From Prevotella scopos JCM 17725 (GTDB lineage: Bacteria > Bacteroidota > Bacteroidia > Bacteroidales > Bacteroidaceae): a DNA stretch of 64,000 bases. The notes below the pieces were generated by a model. The model had not been told where the DNA came from and did no database searches. It was given only the letters and a program-made list of their open reading frames with translations. Within the stretch, counting starts at the first letter, position 1. Every line of letters starts with the position of its first letter. A program made the translations under genes and the position numbers. Below are positions 50,903 to 60,002 of the stretch, in pieces. The stretch is taken from the NCBI RefSeq assembly GCF_018127785.1, contig NZ_CP072390.1:1736001-1800000 (forward strand), in the 5' to 3' direction.

Positions 50903-53900
50903 ATGAGAAAGTTATTTTTTATACTCTTTTTCTTCTCTACACTTCTGACGACGGCACAAATACAGCCTACTCTGAAGAAAGAAAATATGGAAACATATCG
51001 CATAAAGTTCCAACAAGCTCCTGATGGTACGTTAGCAAAAACTGAGGAGAAAAAGATCCTGGAGCAATATTTTTACGACAAAAAAGGTAGGTTAATACAA
51101 AGTAGCAAATATAATTTTACACGAGATGGGAAATTACAAACTCCTGTAAATACTATCTATACCTACGATTCACAATCACGTTTACTTTCCGACAGTACTG
51201 ATAGAGTTAAATCTTGCTACTATTACAATGATGGTGGACTATTAAAATATTCTACCCAATATAATTATAAAACCAATATTGCCCGTCGTATTGACTCTAT
51301 TGCTTGTGAATATGACCAACAAAATAGGTTGTCTATCATTACACACTTTACAAATAAAGGAGAGAAAAATACTGAAGAACAACATACTTATGATGAAAAA
51401 GGCAGGCCAGCAACTATTACTTACTCATCGTATAGCAATGGAGGAAATACGGCTAAAAAGCAACGTCAAACTATCTTTAGCTATAATGACGATAATCTGT
51501 TATGCGAAACAAAGGTTATTAGATTTACTGCGACAAGCGGAGATGTACAAGAACGTAAGGTTTTTGCTTACGATGATCAAAAACGTCTTTTGTGTGATAC
51601 CATTTATAAGAAGATAACAGAACCAAGTGGTTCTACAGCTTTCCGCTTATATCAAAAACGCAATTACGCTTATACAGCCTCTGACACAATTCCTTATGAA
51701 GTAGAAGAATACAAATTTAATACAACCTCACAGCAATTTCTGCAAACTTACAAGTTTGCTTATTTGAATCATCTTTATAATCAAGACAAAACGCCACAAG
51801 CAAGTATAACAGCTAAAGCAGGAACACTTGGAGATATAGAAATTCAAGTAACTCCTCCAACAGATAATACTGGCTTGAAAGGCTATAAAGTTCTTGTAGA
51901 TTACAATTTACAAGATGAGTTGTTTACCGATATGCATTTCACTTTGCATAATCAATCACGCGGCGTACACTTCTATCGTATCGTCCCTATTTACGAACAA
52001 GATATGATGGGTAATTGTAGTAATATGCTCACCCATACTATCAAAATGAATTTGCCTGCTCCAACAAATCCTGAATTATCTTTTAAAGAATACTATACTA
52101 AATGGAATGTAAAGTTTAAGTTCTCTGCGCCACAATATCAAGGACTTACATTGAAAGGTTACAAATGGGTTGTTTCTAATAACGGACATCAAGTAACAGG
52201 TAAAACTGATTCTCCTAATCAAAACTTTGGAACTTTCACTTATTACGATAAAGAGAAAGTTAAAGTCGAACTTTATGCTGTTTATGAAGAAGGTGATTCT
52301 GACCCTTTGACATTCGAAATTGACTTGTCCGATGTTGCTGACCAAGTTACAGAGCATTGGAAGAATCAATATTCTATACTTAAAGACGAGACTGATAATG
52401 TAAAACAAACCAATAAATTCTATTATACAAGTGACTCAATGGGGGAAACGCTTGCATTTAGTGTTGGATACGATGCATTCGGACAACCAAAAGAACGTAC
52501 AACGGTAACTTTACGTAAGTATTCATCTAAGACAGAATCGGAAGAAATCGATATCTACGACCCAGCAAAAAAGAATTGGGAAAAGAACCAGAAAATACTA
52601 TATATTTACAATTCTGCAGGATCTTTATCTGGAAAGCAAATTTTTGTATTCAACAAAGATAAACAAGATTATGTAATGGACAAGGCGGAATATTACTTCT
52701 TTGATACTAATATTTCTTACCAACACCCGATACAAACTATTGCTTACAAATTCAATGAACAAGGAGATTCTGTTCTAACCTCTTTTACAAAGAGCGATTT
52801 GGAGTTTGAGGGAAAATATCTTATTCACCAATTAGACACAATTTACTCATCATTAGATACAAAGAACCCGCCAATAGCATCTATAGAAAAGGTATTCGAC
52901 GATAAGGGTAAGATTAAATCATCGGTAGAAACAAAACTCGACAACGAAAAGCTTATTCCTCATCAGAGAATACAATATGAATATACTACAGAAACTGAAC
53001 TTCTGACTCGCATTGTTCGATCTTCTTTCCAAAACAATAACTGGAAAATGGGTTCTACTGAAGATTTCGTTGCATCTAAAGAGTATCATTTCACGCACAT
53101 AGCAAAAACGCTTACACTTACAAAAGACTCTTTGCGTTGGAAAGTACCAGACCGTATGAAGGATTTAAGTGGTTATAAGGTCTTGGTAAATGGTATTGAG
53201 ACTGCAATTACAGATACTTGCTGTTGGTCGGCTATATCTCTTCCTAATGGTGTTTATACCTTCCAGGTTGTACCTATATACAACGAAAAAGAGGCAAGCA
53301 TTTCTGAATCGTTCAAAATTAGATATAAAAACAAGACTTTTATTGCCGATGTAACAGCTTTGCGCAAAGCAAAAGCAAATGCTGATTATACTTACACGCT
53401 TACTGGCGAAGTATTAGTTACTGGACAGGTTGACGCTAATCCAAACTATACTTTCTTTGAAGACGATAAAAGTGGTATCGCAGTGGATTCAAGAGAACTT
53501 GCAAGCTATGGTATAGAAGTTGGCGATAAGATAGGTAAATTAAAAGGAAAACTTGTTGAGGAAGCAAATGGCTTATTACATTTTAAGCCTACTTATCTTT
53601 CTATTCTTTCTTCTAATCATCCTGTTTCAGCCAAGCCATCAGACCTTAAAACTCTCTTGGATAATACAGAAACTCTCGAAGCACGACTCATTAGCTTGGA
53701 AGGAATTTTATTTAAACAAGGTAATGATGGTAAGATGTTGATAAGCGATGCTGGTAAGCAACTTACTATATTTGTACCAAATAATGCAAACGAACAACCT
53801 ACTGCTGGTGGTAAAGGAAATGTTGAAGGATTCCTCAGTCGTTCTGTCGAAGGTTTTATCTTCTTGCCAACACGTATTTTCAATATTACAGGTATTCAGT

Positions 53901-54109
53901 CTATCACCGAAAACGAAACACCTGTTGTTATAGATGAACAATTAATGCTTAAACAGGCACAAGAAATTCGAATCTATAATTTGCAAGGAAAACTTATAAC
54001 TATTACTCAAAATAATTTTGTAGATTTATCAACAATGCCAAAAGGCACACTCTTATTACAAATCTACTATAAAAATGGCTCAATAAAGACATTTAAATTC
54101 TTACACTAA
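50903..54109 (+). CDS. Large secreted YD-repeat-like protein with sorting tail
   Basis: About 1068 residues from MRKLFFILFFFSTLLTTAQI; this ATG is taken over 50879 because it begins the signal peptide. The first 350 residues contain YD/RHS-like units (YFYDKKGRLIQSSKYNF, YTYDSQSRLLSDSTDR, HTYDEKGRPATITYSS, FAYDDQKRLLCDT). Fibronectin-like segments follow, then a nucleic-acid-binding-like beta domain (YTYTLTGEVLVTGQVDANPN). The end is a sorting domain (IRIYNLQGKLITI...MPKGTLLLQIYYKNG). It is probably exported by the type IX system and held at or released from the surface. It follows the 522-residue gene, from which it is split by element C. Partner and role unknown. Confidence 0.82.
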   Translation: MRKLFFILFFFSTLLTTAQIQPTLKKENMETYRIKFQQAPDGTLAKTEEKKILEQYFYDKKGRLIQSSKYNFTRDGKLQTPVNTIYTYDSQSRLLSDSTDRVKSCYYYNDGGLLKYSTQYNYKTNIARRIDSIACEYDQQNRLSIITHFTNKGEKNTEEQHTYDEKGRPATITYSSYSNGGNTAKKQRQTIFSYNDDNLLCETKVIRFTATSGDVQERKVFAYDDQKRLLCDTIYKKITEPSGSTAFRLYQKRNYAYTASDTIPYEVEEYKFNTTSQQFLQTYKFAYLNHLYNQDKTPQASITAKAGTLGDIEIQVTPPTDNTGLKGYKVLVDYNLQDELFTDMHFTLHNQSRGVHFYRIVPIYEQDMMGNCSNMLTHTIKMNLPAPTNPELSFKEYYTKWNVKFKFSAPQYQGLTLKGYKWVVSNNGHQVTGKTDSPNQNFGTFTYYDKEKVKVELYAVYEEGDSDPLTFEIDLSDVADQVTEHWKNQYSILKDETDNVKQTNKFYYTSDSMGETLAFSVGYDAFGQPKERTTVTLRKYSSKTESEEIDIYDPAKKNWEKNQKILYIYNSAGSLSGKQIFVFNKDKQDYVMDKAEYYFFDTNISYQHPIQTIAYKFNEQGDSVLTSFTKSDLEFEGKYLIHQLDTIYSSLDTKNPPIASIEKVFDDKGKIKSSVETKLDNEKLIPHQRIQYEYTTETELLTRIVRSSFQNNNWKMGSTEDFVASKEYHFTHIAKTLTLTKDSLRWKVPDRMKDLSGYKVLVNGIETAITDTCCWSAISLPNGVYTFQVVPIYNEKEASISESFKIRYKNKTFIADVTALRKAKANADYTYTLTGEVLVTGQVDANPNYTFFEDDKSGIAVDSRELASYGIEVGDKIGKLKGKLVEEANGLLHFKPTYLSILSSNHPVSAKPSDLKTLLDNTETLEARLISLEGILFKQGNDGKMLISDAGKQLTIFVPNNANEQPTAGGKGNVEGFLSRSVEGFIFLPTRIFNITGIQSITENETPVVIDEQLMLKQAQEIRIYNLQGKLITITQNNFVDLSTMPKGTLLLQIYYKNGSIKTFKFLH

Positions 54110-54122
54110 CAGGTAATAATGA

Positions 54123-54358
54123 TTTTTATTGCTGTCCTGGAATCTTTTCTACATATAAAAGTTAAGGGCTAAAATCCTTATTTGGATTTCAGCCCTTTTT
54201 GTTACCTTTGTTTCTGCAATTAATTTTCAATAACATGGGCAAAAGTACACATCTTATTAGGGGGCTTGGATTACAAAAAATAATATGGAATTACCTATAT
54301 AAAGGCAATTCCGCAAGGATTTATAGGCTTTTTAAGTTTTACCGGACAGCAATAAAAA
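54123..54358 (+). mobile_element. Internally deleted IS remnant (IS4/DUF4372-like)
   Basis: TTTTTATTGCTGTCC (54123-54137) and GGACAGCAATAAAAA (54344-54358) are perfect 15-bp inverted repeats about 236 bp apart. Between them lie a strong hairpin (AAGGGCTAAAATCC / GGATTTCAGCCCTT, 54164-54199), a -7 box TTACCTTTG and a start codon at 54235. The encoded MGKSTHLIRGLG resembles the N-terminus of IS4-type DUF4372 transposases (MGKSTHL-GQP). The frame then shifts to unrelated residues and ends at 54405. It looks like a transposon shrunk by internal deletion. The hairpin may also serve as terminator for the gene before it. Confidence 0.6.
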
Positions 54359-54485
54359 AGAATCAGCATAGAGATTGTCAGAACAAGCTTTATGCTGAAA
54401 TATAGTTTTTAAGGGAGGACTAATTACCTATTATCACTAACCAAAGGCTGTAAACGTCTGTCTTTTATTCTTCTATGCTCGCTAT

Positions 54486-55553
54486 TTATTTGTTTTCAAA
54501 CGCTTCTGCCTCAGCAGCTGCAATGATAGCTTCGCGGTCAATAGACTTAGAATGAGAAATATCAGAGAGGTCAAAATCCTCGTTGTTAGTCTTTTCTCCT
54601 CCCTCAACAGAGGAATCAGTCAGTTCTTCTTTCACTTCATCAGCAGCCGATGACTTCTCATCAAAGACTTCTGTTTGGAAAGGATTCTCATGTTTCTCAA
54701 CCTTTGGTTCAGAACCTTCGATGAAGTTCATGTCCTGTGAAGTCTCAGGAACATTGAGCACTGGTTCTTCTTCCATCTTTGTACGATTAGCTTTTGCAGC
54801 AAATACCTCATCTATAAACTGAGGTTCACGACGCAAACGTTGGAGCGTAAGTTTGGAAGCTTCTTGCTGACTTTCCTTCTTTGAATAACCATGTCCCTCA
54901 CCACATGGTATTCCCTCCATAATAACTTGGAAGTGGAAGGTAGGACTACCCTGCTGGTCTTTTTGGTTTTCAATCAGCTTGAACTCCATCTTAACCTTGT
55001 TCTTCTGGCTCCATTCGATGAGTTTTGACTTGAAGTTTACCTCCTTGTAAGCAACCTTATCAATATTAATAAGCTTCCCAAGGACTTGTTGCTTCATAAA
55101 CCTCATGCAAGCATTGTATCCATGGTCAAGATAGAGAGCACCTACGAGTGCTTCAAAAGCATTACCACCAAGATAACTATTATGCGAAGACGTATGTCCG
55201 TTGGAGAGAATCAACTGACAGATTCCCATCTCTTTAGCCAAACGATTTAGCGTATCGCGTTGTACTATCTTTGAACGGGTGTTCGTCAGGAAACCTTCAC
55301 GTTTGCCTGGGAAATGCTCATAAACAATGTCACCGACAATGGCATCGAGAATGGCATCACCTAAAAACTCAAGGCGTTCATTGTTAACAGGCTTACCCTT
55401 TGCGTTACGACGCGCTACGCTCTTGTGCAAGAGTGCAGTCTTATAATAACTGATATCGTGCGGGATAATACCAATAATTTGGTACAAAGACAAATAAAGC
55501 TCCTTCTCCTTACGGAAAGGGAGCTTTATTCTATCAATTATGTTATTCAGCAT
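54486..55553 (-). CDS. rnc: Ribonuclease III with acidic C-terminal extension
   Basis: About 355 residues from MLNNIIDRIKLPFRKEKELY. The ATG at 55553 lies inside the end of fabF (11-bp overlap) and is preferred to 55625. The RNase III signature NERLEFLGDAILD (Glu62, Asp66) and a dsRNA-binding domain (to about 245) are intact. It cleaves double-stranded RNA in rRNA and mRNA processing. Unlike the usual 220-250 residues, about 110 acidic, low-complexity residues follow (PNVPETSQD-like, EEL, DEVKEELTDSSVEGGEKTN), ending AIIAAAEAEAFENK. The overlap with fabF indicates translational coupling. Confidence 0.95.
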   Translation of the reverse strand: MLNNIIDRIKLPFRKEKELYLSLYQIIGIIPHDISYYKTALLHKSVARRNAKGKPVNNERLEFLGDAILDAIVGDIVYEHFPGKREGFLTNTRSKIVQRDTLNRLAKEMGICQLILSNGHTSSHNSYLGGNAFEALVGALYLDHGYNACMRFMKQQVLGKLINIDKVAYKEVNFKSKLIEWSQKNKVKMEFKLIENQKDQQGSPTFHFQVIMEGIPCGEGHGYSKKESQQEASKLTLQRLRREPQFIDEVFAAKANRTKMEEEPVLNVPETSQDMNFIEGSEPKVEKHENPFQTEVFDEKSSAADEVKEELTDSSVEGGEKTNNEDFDLSDISHSKSIDREAIIAAAEAEAFENK

Positions 55554-56805
55554 ACTTCTTGAATACAACACAAGCATTGTGACCACCGAAGCCGAAGGTG
55601 TTGCTAAGTGCAGCACGAACCTCACGCTTCTGCGCCTTGTTGAACGTAAAGTTCAGGTTGTAATCCAATTCTGGATCTTTGTCATCATCCTCGTGGTTGA
55701 TCGTTGGAGGAACGATATCTTCTTTCACAGACATAACACATGCCAAAGCCTCTACAGCACCAGCTGCACCGAGGAGGTGACCTGTCATACTCTTTGTAGA
55801 AGAGATGTTCAGCTTGTAAGCAGCATCACCAAACAAAGCCTTGATAGCCTTTGCCTCTGAGATATCACCTACAGGAGTTGATGTACCATGAACATTGATA
55901 TAGTCGATATCTTCTGGCTTCAAACCAGCATCCTCAAGGGCTGCCTTCATAACGAGCTTAGCACCAAGACCCTCTGGGTGAGAAGCAGTAATATGATGAG
56001 CGTCAGCTGACTCGCCTTCACCAACCATCTCTGCATAAATCTTAGCACCACGAGCCTTTGCATGCTCCAACTCCTCAAGGACAAGACAACCAGCACCCTC
56101 ACCCATTACAAAGCCATCGCGGCTTGCAGAGAATGGACGTGAAGCGTGTTCTGGGTCATCATTGCGTGTAGAAAGTGCATGCATAGCATTAAAACCACCT
56201 ACACCACAAGCGCAGATAGCTGCCTCAGCACCACCACTAACAATAACATCAGCCTTACCCAAACGAATCTGGTTGAATGCTGAAGCCAAAGCGTTAGTTG
56301 AAGAAGCACAAGCAGATGTTGTTGTATAGTTAGGACCGTGGAATCCAAACATAATACTAATCTGTCCAGAAGCAATATCTGCAATCATCTTCGGAATGAA
56401 GAAAGGATTGAACTTTGGACCATTCTCTGGATGCTGTGCGTAATAACTCACCTCATCCTCAAAAGTCTTAATACCACCAATACCTACACCATAGATAACA
56501 CCGACACGGTTCTTATCAAGCTTCTCCATATCGAAGTTAGCATCCTTAACACCCTGAATAGCACTAATGATTGCTAACTGAGTGTAACGGTCGAGCTTAC
56601 GAGCCTCCTTACGGTCAATGTAATCATTGATGTTAAGGTCTTTTACCTCACAAGCAAACTTCGTCTTAAACTGGGTTGTATCGAAATGTGTAATAGGAGC
56701 AGCGCCACTCTTACCTGCCAGCATGTTCTGCCAGGTCTCCTCTGGAGTGTTACCCAATGGAGTAACGGCGCCAAGACCTGTTACAACTACTCTTTTTAAT
56801 TCCAT
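55543..56805 (-). CDS. fabF: Beta-ketoacyl-ACP synthase II
   Basis: The 420-residue protein shows the KAS catalytic triad: Cys in TTTSACASSTNALASA (about 165), His in NVHGTSTPVGD (about 305) and His in KSMTGHLLGAAGAVEA (about 343), plus the final GFGGHNACVVF. It condenses malonyl-ACP with acyl-ACP in fatty acid elongation. It lies 87 bp behind acpP and overlaps rnc. Such acpP-fabF-rnc order is common in bacteria. Confidence 0.97.
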   Translation of the reverse strand: MELKRVVVTGLGAVTPLGNTPEETWQNMLAGKSGAAPITHFDTTQFKTKFACEVKDLNINDYIDRKEARKLDRYTQLAIISAIQGVKDANFDMEKLDKNRVGVIYGVGIGGIKTFEDEVSYYAQHPENGPKFNPFFIPKMIADIASGQISIMFGFHGPNYTTTSACASSTNALASAFNQIRLGKADVIVSGGAEAAICACGVGGFNAMHALSTRNDDPEHASRPFSASRDGFVMGEGAGCLVLEELEHAKARGAKIYAEMVGEGESADAHHITASHPEGLGAKLVMKAALEDAGLKPEDIDYINVHGTSTPVGDISEAKAIKALFGDAAYKLNISSTKSMTGHLLGAAGAVEALACVMSVKEDIVPPTINHEDDDKDPELDYNLNFTFNKAQKREVRAALSNTFGFGGHNACVVFKKYAE

Positions 56806-56892
56806 GCGTGAAATATAAATTAAAAAAGTAAAGTAAAAAAAAAGCCAAGCAAAGACATACGCTTTGCTTGGTACTTTTATCTTGAGTAAACC

Positions 56893-57129
56893 TTACTTAG
56901 CGTTCTCCTCAATGTAAGAGATAGCATCGCCTACTGTAGAGATTTTCTCAGCCTTATCGTCTGGAATAGAAATACCGAACTCCTTCTCGAACTCCATGAT
57001 GAGCTCTACAGTGTCCAAAGAGTCAGCACCAAGGTCATTTGTGAAACTTGCCTCTGGCTTTACCTCAGCCTCATCAACACCGAGTTTCTCTACGATAATA
57101 GCCTTTACTTTTGATTCAATTTCTGACAT
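56893..57129 (-). CDS. acpP: Acyl carrier protein
   Basis: The 78-residue acidic protein has the phosphopantetheine Ser in [20 protein letters not shown] (Ser39 or so) and ends [17 protein letters not shown]. It carries growing acyl chains in fatty acid synthesis. It is the first gene of the acpP-fabF-rnc unit and has a good promoter upstream. Confidence 0.98.
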   Translation of the reverse strand: MSEIESKVKAIIVEKLGVDEAEVKPEASFTNDLGADSLDTVELIMEFEKEFGISIPDDKAEKISTVGDAISYIEENAK

Positions 57130-57181
57130 AATTGTAAGTTTTAAAATGTTTAATATTGATTTCCAAATTCAAAATGCGGTT

Positions 57182-57190
57182 GCAAAGGAA
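57182..57190 (-). promoter_or_regulatory. Promoter (-7 and -33) for acpP-fabF-rnc
   Basis: Minus-strand TTCCTTTGC at 57182-57190 with TTG at 57211-57213, spaced 20 bp. The first base departs from TAnnTTTG but spacing and -33 fit. Confidence 0.65.
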
Positions 57191-57516
57191 CTGTTTTTTT
57201 TCCATGTATGCAAGTTTTTTGTTTAAAAAAGCACTCTTCGTTGCACAAACCATATACCTTTGTGCAGGTTTTTGGGCGTTTTTACACTTAATTGTACGAT
57301 AAATCAAACAATTATATCGGATTATTCAAAACTTTATTTATGCCACTGATTGAAATTAAACTTATTTTATAAACTACCACACCTTATTATTATTAAAACA
57401 AAAATACAATAACGTTATTTGTTATCAATCATCATGCGTATTCTAATCCGCCACAATGCAACACGTTAATATTCGTTCCCACTTTGATTGTAATAGGTTC
57501 TTTACATGGATATAAA

Positions 57517-57562
57517 CCATCCGCACCATTGGTGTTCACCATCCGCACCATCCGTGCTGGAC
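57517..57562. repeat. 22-bp phased palindromic array (GCACC type), locus 5
   Basis: Two units, CCATCCGCACCATTGGTGTT and CCATCCGCACCATCCGTGCT, with starts 22 bp apart. Confidence 0.75.
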
Positions 57563-57742
57563 CTCTATACGCTGATAAAAAGGGAAGAAAGCTTTATTAT
57601 GGCTCATCCGTAAAATACGAAAGAATAGCATATATTAACTAAGAAATATCATTAGTATGGAGGAAACTATATCACTCCATATTTAGAACAAACAAGAAAT
57701 AAACGGAATTCTATCGTTGATAGGCAGTATGGGGAAATAATT

Positions 57743-57823
57743 TTCCTGTCACTCCTGTCAGGGTTTGTAAATGTATAAACAGTTAGTTTACAAGTAATTA
57801 ATACTAAATGTTAAAATGACAGC
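57743..57823 (-). repeat. 80-bp repeat, copy 2
   Basis: Read on the minus strand it starts GCTGTCATTTTAACAT and ends AGTGACAGGAA, the same ends as 11331-11410 and one base longer. The middles differ. TGACAGG occurs twice near one end. Confidence 0.5.
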
Positions 57824-57917
57824 AAACAAAATATAAACTTATAGTGTAGATATGTGTGATATTCAGAAGGTCTTATAAGAGCATGAAATCCACTTAGAAG
57901 GGATATTTCTTATCGGT

Positions 57918-58016
57918 ATGTTGTCAATCTTTGTTACTGGATGTAGTTCACTACACCTACAAATAAAGACAGACAATCTGTTCGATAATAAAACAAAACA
58001 GGTTTTTAGGCGCTAA
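57918..58016 (+). pseudogene. Remnant of a small lipoprotein gene
   Basis: The frame around 57897-58016 gives GIFLIGMLSIFVTGCSSLHLQ, with a lipobox (VTGC) and then a short polar tail ending FRR. A likely former start (ATGAAATCC at 57883) is in another frame and meets a stop at once, so a frameshift has probably killed it. It could also be a tiny live lipoprotein of 32 residues from 57918. Confidence 0.35.
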
Positions 58017-58088
58017 TGAACGATTTGGCTTTTAGTGATAAACAATGAAAAACAAGAGCTTTTATTTTGTCCTTTAAGGAATTTACTA

Positions 58089-58097
58089 TATATTTGC
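58089..58097 (+). promoter_or_regulatory. Promoter -7 element for the DUF4254 gene
   Basis: TATATTTGC is a full match and lies 27 bp ahead of the ATG at 58124. It excludes the longer frame starting at 58067. Confidence 0.75.
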
Positions 58098-58123
58098 AAA
58101 ATAAACAGAAAAATAAAAACCGA

Positions 58124-58729
58124 ATGTCATTTACAGAACATTGTAACGAGATTTTCAATCAGGCTATCCGTGATTACCATATTACGGACAATGTAGATAC
58201 GCCTATTAACAACCCTTACGACAGAGATTCCATTGAAAACCGTCTCTATTTGAAATGCTGGATTGACACAGTACAGTGGCACTTTGAGGACCTTATCCGT
58301 GACCCACATATCAACCCGGAAGAAGGAATGAGTCTTAAGCATCGTATTGATCGTTCTAATCAGGATCGTACTGACCTTGTTGAACAGATTGATTCATATT
58401 TCCGTCAGCTCTACTCTGACGTAACACCACTCCCAGAAGCAACTATCAATACTGAGAGTCCAGCATGGGCAGTTGACCGTCTGTCTATTCTTGCATTGAA
58501 GATTTATCACATGAAGGAGCAGACTGAGCGCACGGATGCTTCAGCCGAGCATGTTGAGAAATGTAAGTCTAAACTGAATATCCTTCTCGAACAACAGAAG
58601 GATCTCAGTCTTGCCATCGACCAATTGCTCGATGACATTGAACATGGCCGTAAGTACATGAAGGTTTATCGTCAGATGAAGATGTACAACGACCCTGCAA
58701 CCAATCCGATTCTTTACAACAAGAAATAA
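58124..58729 (+). CDS. DUF4254 family protein
   Basis: About 201 residues from MSFTEHCNEIFNQAIRDYH. The sequence has the DUF4254 layout: NPYDRDSIENRLYLKCWIDTVQWHFEDLIRDP, then a middle WAVDRLSILALKIYHM-E-TER block, then a coiled-coil LLEQQKDLSLAIDQLLDDIEHGRKYMKVYRQMKMYNDP end (in part QLLDDIEHGRKYMKVYRQMK). The function is unknown. In Bacteroidetes it often sits before a GT9 gene as here, which hints at an envelope-glycan link. A hairpin follows its stop. Confidence 0.88.
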   Translation: MSFTEHCNEIFNQAIRDYHITDNVDTPINNPYDRDSIENRLYLKCWIDTVQWHFEDLIRDPHINPEEGMSLKHRIDRSNQDRTDLVEQIDSYFRQLYSDVTPLPEATINTESPAWAVDRLSILALKIYHMKEQTERTDASAEHVEKCKSKLNILLEQQKDLSLAIDQLLDDIEHGRKYMKVYRQMKMYNDPATNPILYNKK

Positions 58730-58735
58730 TATGAT

Positions 58736-58763
58736 GCCCCTCCCACTTTGCATAGGGAGGGGC
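58736..58763 (+). terminator. Hairpin after the DUF4254 gene
   Basis: GCCCCTCCC (58736-58744) pairs with GGGAGGGGC (58755-58763) round a 10-nt loop, 6 bp behind the stop. There is no T run, so it may be a stability element or weak terminator. Confidence 0.6.
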
Positions 58764-58893
58764 GTAATTACTTGCTCAGAGTAAACATCAATGCGCTTTA
58801 TTAGTTATTGAATAAGCATATCTTATTGCTTATCTTTATCAATAATAGCCTTTTTCTCTATTCTTTATCCTGCTTATTTATTTCTGTTAGCCT

Positions 58894-59943
58894 ATGAAAA
58901 CCCCACATATTCTTATCATTCGATTCTCTGCTATGGGTGACATTGCTATGACAGTCCCTATTGTTTATTCGCTTGCAAAGCAGTATCCAAATGTGAGAAT
59001 AAGTGTGCTTTCTCGTCCTTTTGCCCAGCCATTCTTCCAGCATTTAGCACCAAATGTTGAGTTTATGGCTGCCGACTTGAAAGAAGAATATAAAGGTTTT
59101 AGAGGACTTAATGCGCTTTACCGTCGATTGGTAGCAAAGCAATTTACAGCAGTAGCCGATTTCCATAACGTACTCCGAACACGTTTCCTCCGCTTACGTT
59201 TCCTTCTCGATGGTAACTCTGTGGCACATATCAACAAGCATAAACAAGGTAAGAAACGACTTTGTCGGAAAGCAAACAAGGTTTTCATACAGCAGCCTAC
59301 ATCTTTCCAGAACTATGCTGATGTACTTGAAGCATTAGGTTATCCTATTAAACCCGAATTTACAAGTATCTTCCCAACGGAAGGTGGCGACTTACAGCTT
59401 CTCCCTAATATGATAGGTGTAAAGCAACCAGCGGAACGATGGATAGGTATAGCCCCTTTTGCAGCCCATGCAGGGAAGATGTATCCACAAGAAAGGATGG
59501 AACAAGTGGTACGCAAACTGACCGAAACGCATCCTTCTTGGCGTATCTTCCTCTTTGGTGGTGGTAAACATGAAATAGAAGTGTTGAACCAATGGGCAGC
59601 ACAATATCCACAATGTCTCTGCGTTGCTAACGTCCTTAAAGGACTCGAAAAGGAACTCATCCTTATGAGTCATCTCGACACTATGGTTTCAATGGATAGT
59701 GCTAACATGCACCTTGCTTCCCTCACTGGTACACGCGTGGTAAGTGTATGGGGTGCAACCCATCCTTATTGTGGCTTTATGGGTTGGCAACAGAAGGAAG
59801 AAGATACTGTTCAAATAAATACACTCTCTTGTCGTCCTTGCTCTGTCTTTGGTAACAAACCCTGTCATCGGGGTGACTTCGCTTGTATGAATAATATTCT
59901 TCCAGAAGAGATTATTCAGCGTATTGAAGAGGGATTGCTGTAG
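58894..59943 (+). CDS. GT9 family (LPS heptosyltransferase-like) glycosyltransferase
   Basis: The 349-residue protein starts ILIIRFSAMGDIAMTVPIVYSLAKQYP, the GT9 N-terminal donor/acceptor loop (RFSAMGDI with the conserved Asp). The C-terminal domain has WIGIAPFAAHAGKMYP (lysine of the donor site), FLFGGGKHE and SMDSANMHLASLTGTRVVSVWGATHP. It transfers a heptose or related sugar in LPS core assembly inside the cell. Near the end three cysteines (LSCRPCSVFGNKPCHRGDFAC) may bind a metal, as in some GT9 proteins of this group. Confidence 0.92.
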   Translation: MKTPHILIIRFSAMGDIAMTVPIVYSLAKQYPNVRISVLSRPFAQPFFQHLAPNVEFMAADLKEEYKGFRGLNALYRRLVAKQFTAVADFHNVLRTRFLRLRFLLDGNSVAHINKHKQGKKRLCRKANKVFIQQPTSFQNYADVLEALGYPIKPEFTSIFPTEGGDLQLLPNMIGVKQPAERWIGIAPFAAHAGKMYPQERMEQVVRKLTETHPSWRIFLFGGGKHEIEVLNQWAAQYPQCLCVANVLKGLEKELILMSHLDTMVSMDSANMHLASLTGTRVVSVWGATHPYCGFMGWQQKEEDTVQINTLSCRPCSVFGNKPCHRGDFACMNNILPEEIIQRIEEGLL

Positions 59944-60002
59944 GAATAGAATATAGAAAGATTTTAAATAACAAAGATATAAGACTTCAACATCATAAAA
60001 GT

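Larger units (their letters stand above)
57214..58088. other. Intergenic region between acpP and the DUF4254 gene
   Basis: About 870 bases without an intact gene. It holds a two-unit 22-bp array (57517-57562), the inverted copy of the 80-bp repeat (57743-57823) and a short lipoprotein-like remnant (57918-58016). The rest is AT-rich with no recognisable RNA gene. Confidence 0.6.

Noticed and set aside
55553..55625. Longer N-terminus of RNase III
   Set aside because: The extra 24 residues lie wholly inside fabF coding sequence and no relative begins this way; the ATG at 55553 fits the family start.
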